Position numbers and translations under genes: made by a program. Below the pieces are notes generated by a model. That model had not been told where the DNA came from. It worked only from the letters and a program-made list of their open reading frames with translations, and did no database searches. From Anseranas semipalmata (lineage: Eukaryota; Chordata; Aves; Anseriformes; Anseranatidae), in the NCBI GenBank assembly GCA_013399115.1, contig VXAA01004296.1, positions 191,232 to 255,231 on the forward strand: a DNA stretch of 64,000 bases, read 5' to 3'. Positions 63,755 to 64,000 of this stretch are shown piece by piece. Position 1 is the stretch's first letter. Every line of letters starts with the position of its first letter.

Positions 63755-64000
63755 CTGAAAAAGGGAATTCATTCATTAATGTGAGATTTTAACCAAGGAA
63801 AAATACCACTTATTTCCTGTATTCAAGCTCTTATTCTTACACTACACATTTGCAAAAAATGTTAGTGATTTTGACTGCCCAACTTCACACATCAGAAAAG
63901 ATAATAGGAAGTTTGGTACTTCTGAAAACAAAGGGCCTTTAATCACATCATTCTGCACCTACTCACTCAGGTACAAATCTAAGGCTCTGATGACTTTTCA
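63755..64000 (-). other. PDE10A: PDE10A intron, cut by the window edge
   Basis: This is the intron upstream of the GAF-B linker exon. The preceding PDE10A exon, which should end in a CALALHCAN-like sequence, is not present before the window ends. Confidence 0.8.

Overview
Organism and setting. This is vertebrate nuclear DNA, most likely from a bird. Coding sequence is split into short exons with GT-AG introns. The dispersed repeats are CR1 LINE copies, several of them 3' ends closing with the ATTCTGTG-type octamer typical of avian CR1. I saw no Alu or L1. Base composition is AT-rich, and two N runs (13751-13765, 50463-50482) plus one single n (40895) mark it as a draft assembly. The exact species cannot be read from the sequence. 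Gene content matches the C6orf118-PDE10A neighbourhood of human 6q27, with the same order and the same head-to-tail orientation.  Layout. All recognised coding sequence is on the minus strand, so it reads from right to left. (1) 37.65-63.75 kb holds the last nine coding exons found for PDE10A, the dual cAMP/cGMP phosphodiesterase. They run from the end of the second GAF domain through the complete catalytic domain to the stop codon. Every junction is in phase, and the catalytic histidines, metal ligands and glutamine switch are all present. (2) About 33.35-37.65 kb is AT-rich, apparently non-coding, and best read as a long PDE10A 3' UTR with several possible poly(A) signals. (3) 17.34-33.3 kb is intergenic, with old CR1 copies, a GC-rich island at 23.1-23.7 kb and one long, once-interrupted reading frame at 18.1 kb. 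(4) 4.05-17.34 kb holds six coding exons of a C6orf118 orthologue, a coiled-coil protein related to the TSNAXIP1 N-terminal family, encoding a 420-residue product with consistent phases. A good poly(A) signal lies near 3.0 kb. (5) 0.5-1.7 kb holds two further well-formed minus-strand exons of unknown assignment. They may be a 3' extension of C6orf118 reached by a GC donor, or part of another gene.  How the parts relate. The two genes are neighbours in tandem but not functionally linked by anything in the sequence. PDE10A hydrolyses cyclic nucleotides (striatal neurons in mammals), while C6orf118 has no established function. I found no tRNA, rRNA, CRISPR or bacterial-type element, and no convincing new biological system. 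The items most worth checking are the two unassigned exons with the possible GC-AG intron, the 18.1-18.6 kb reading frame, the GC-rich island, and a 151-codon open frame in an AT-rich intron.
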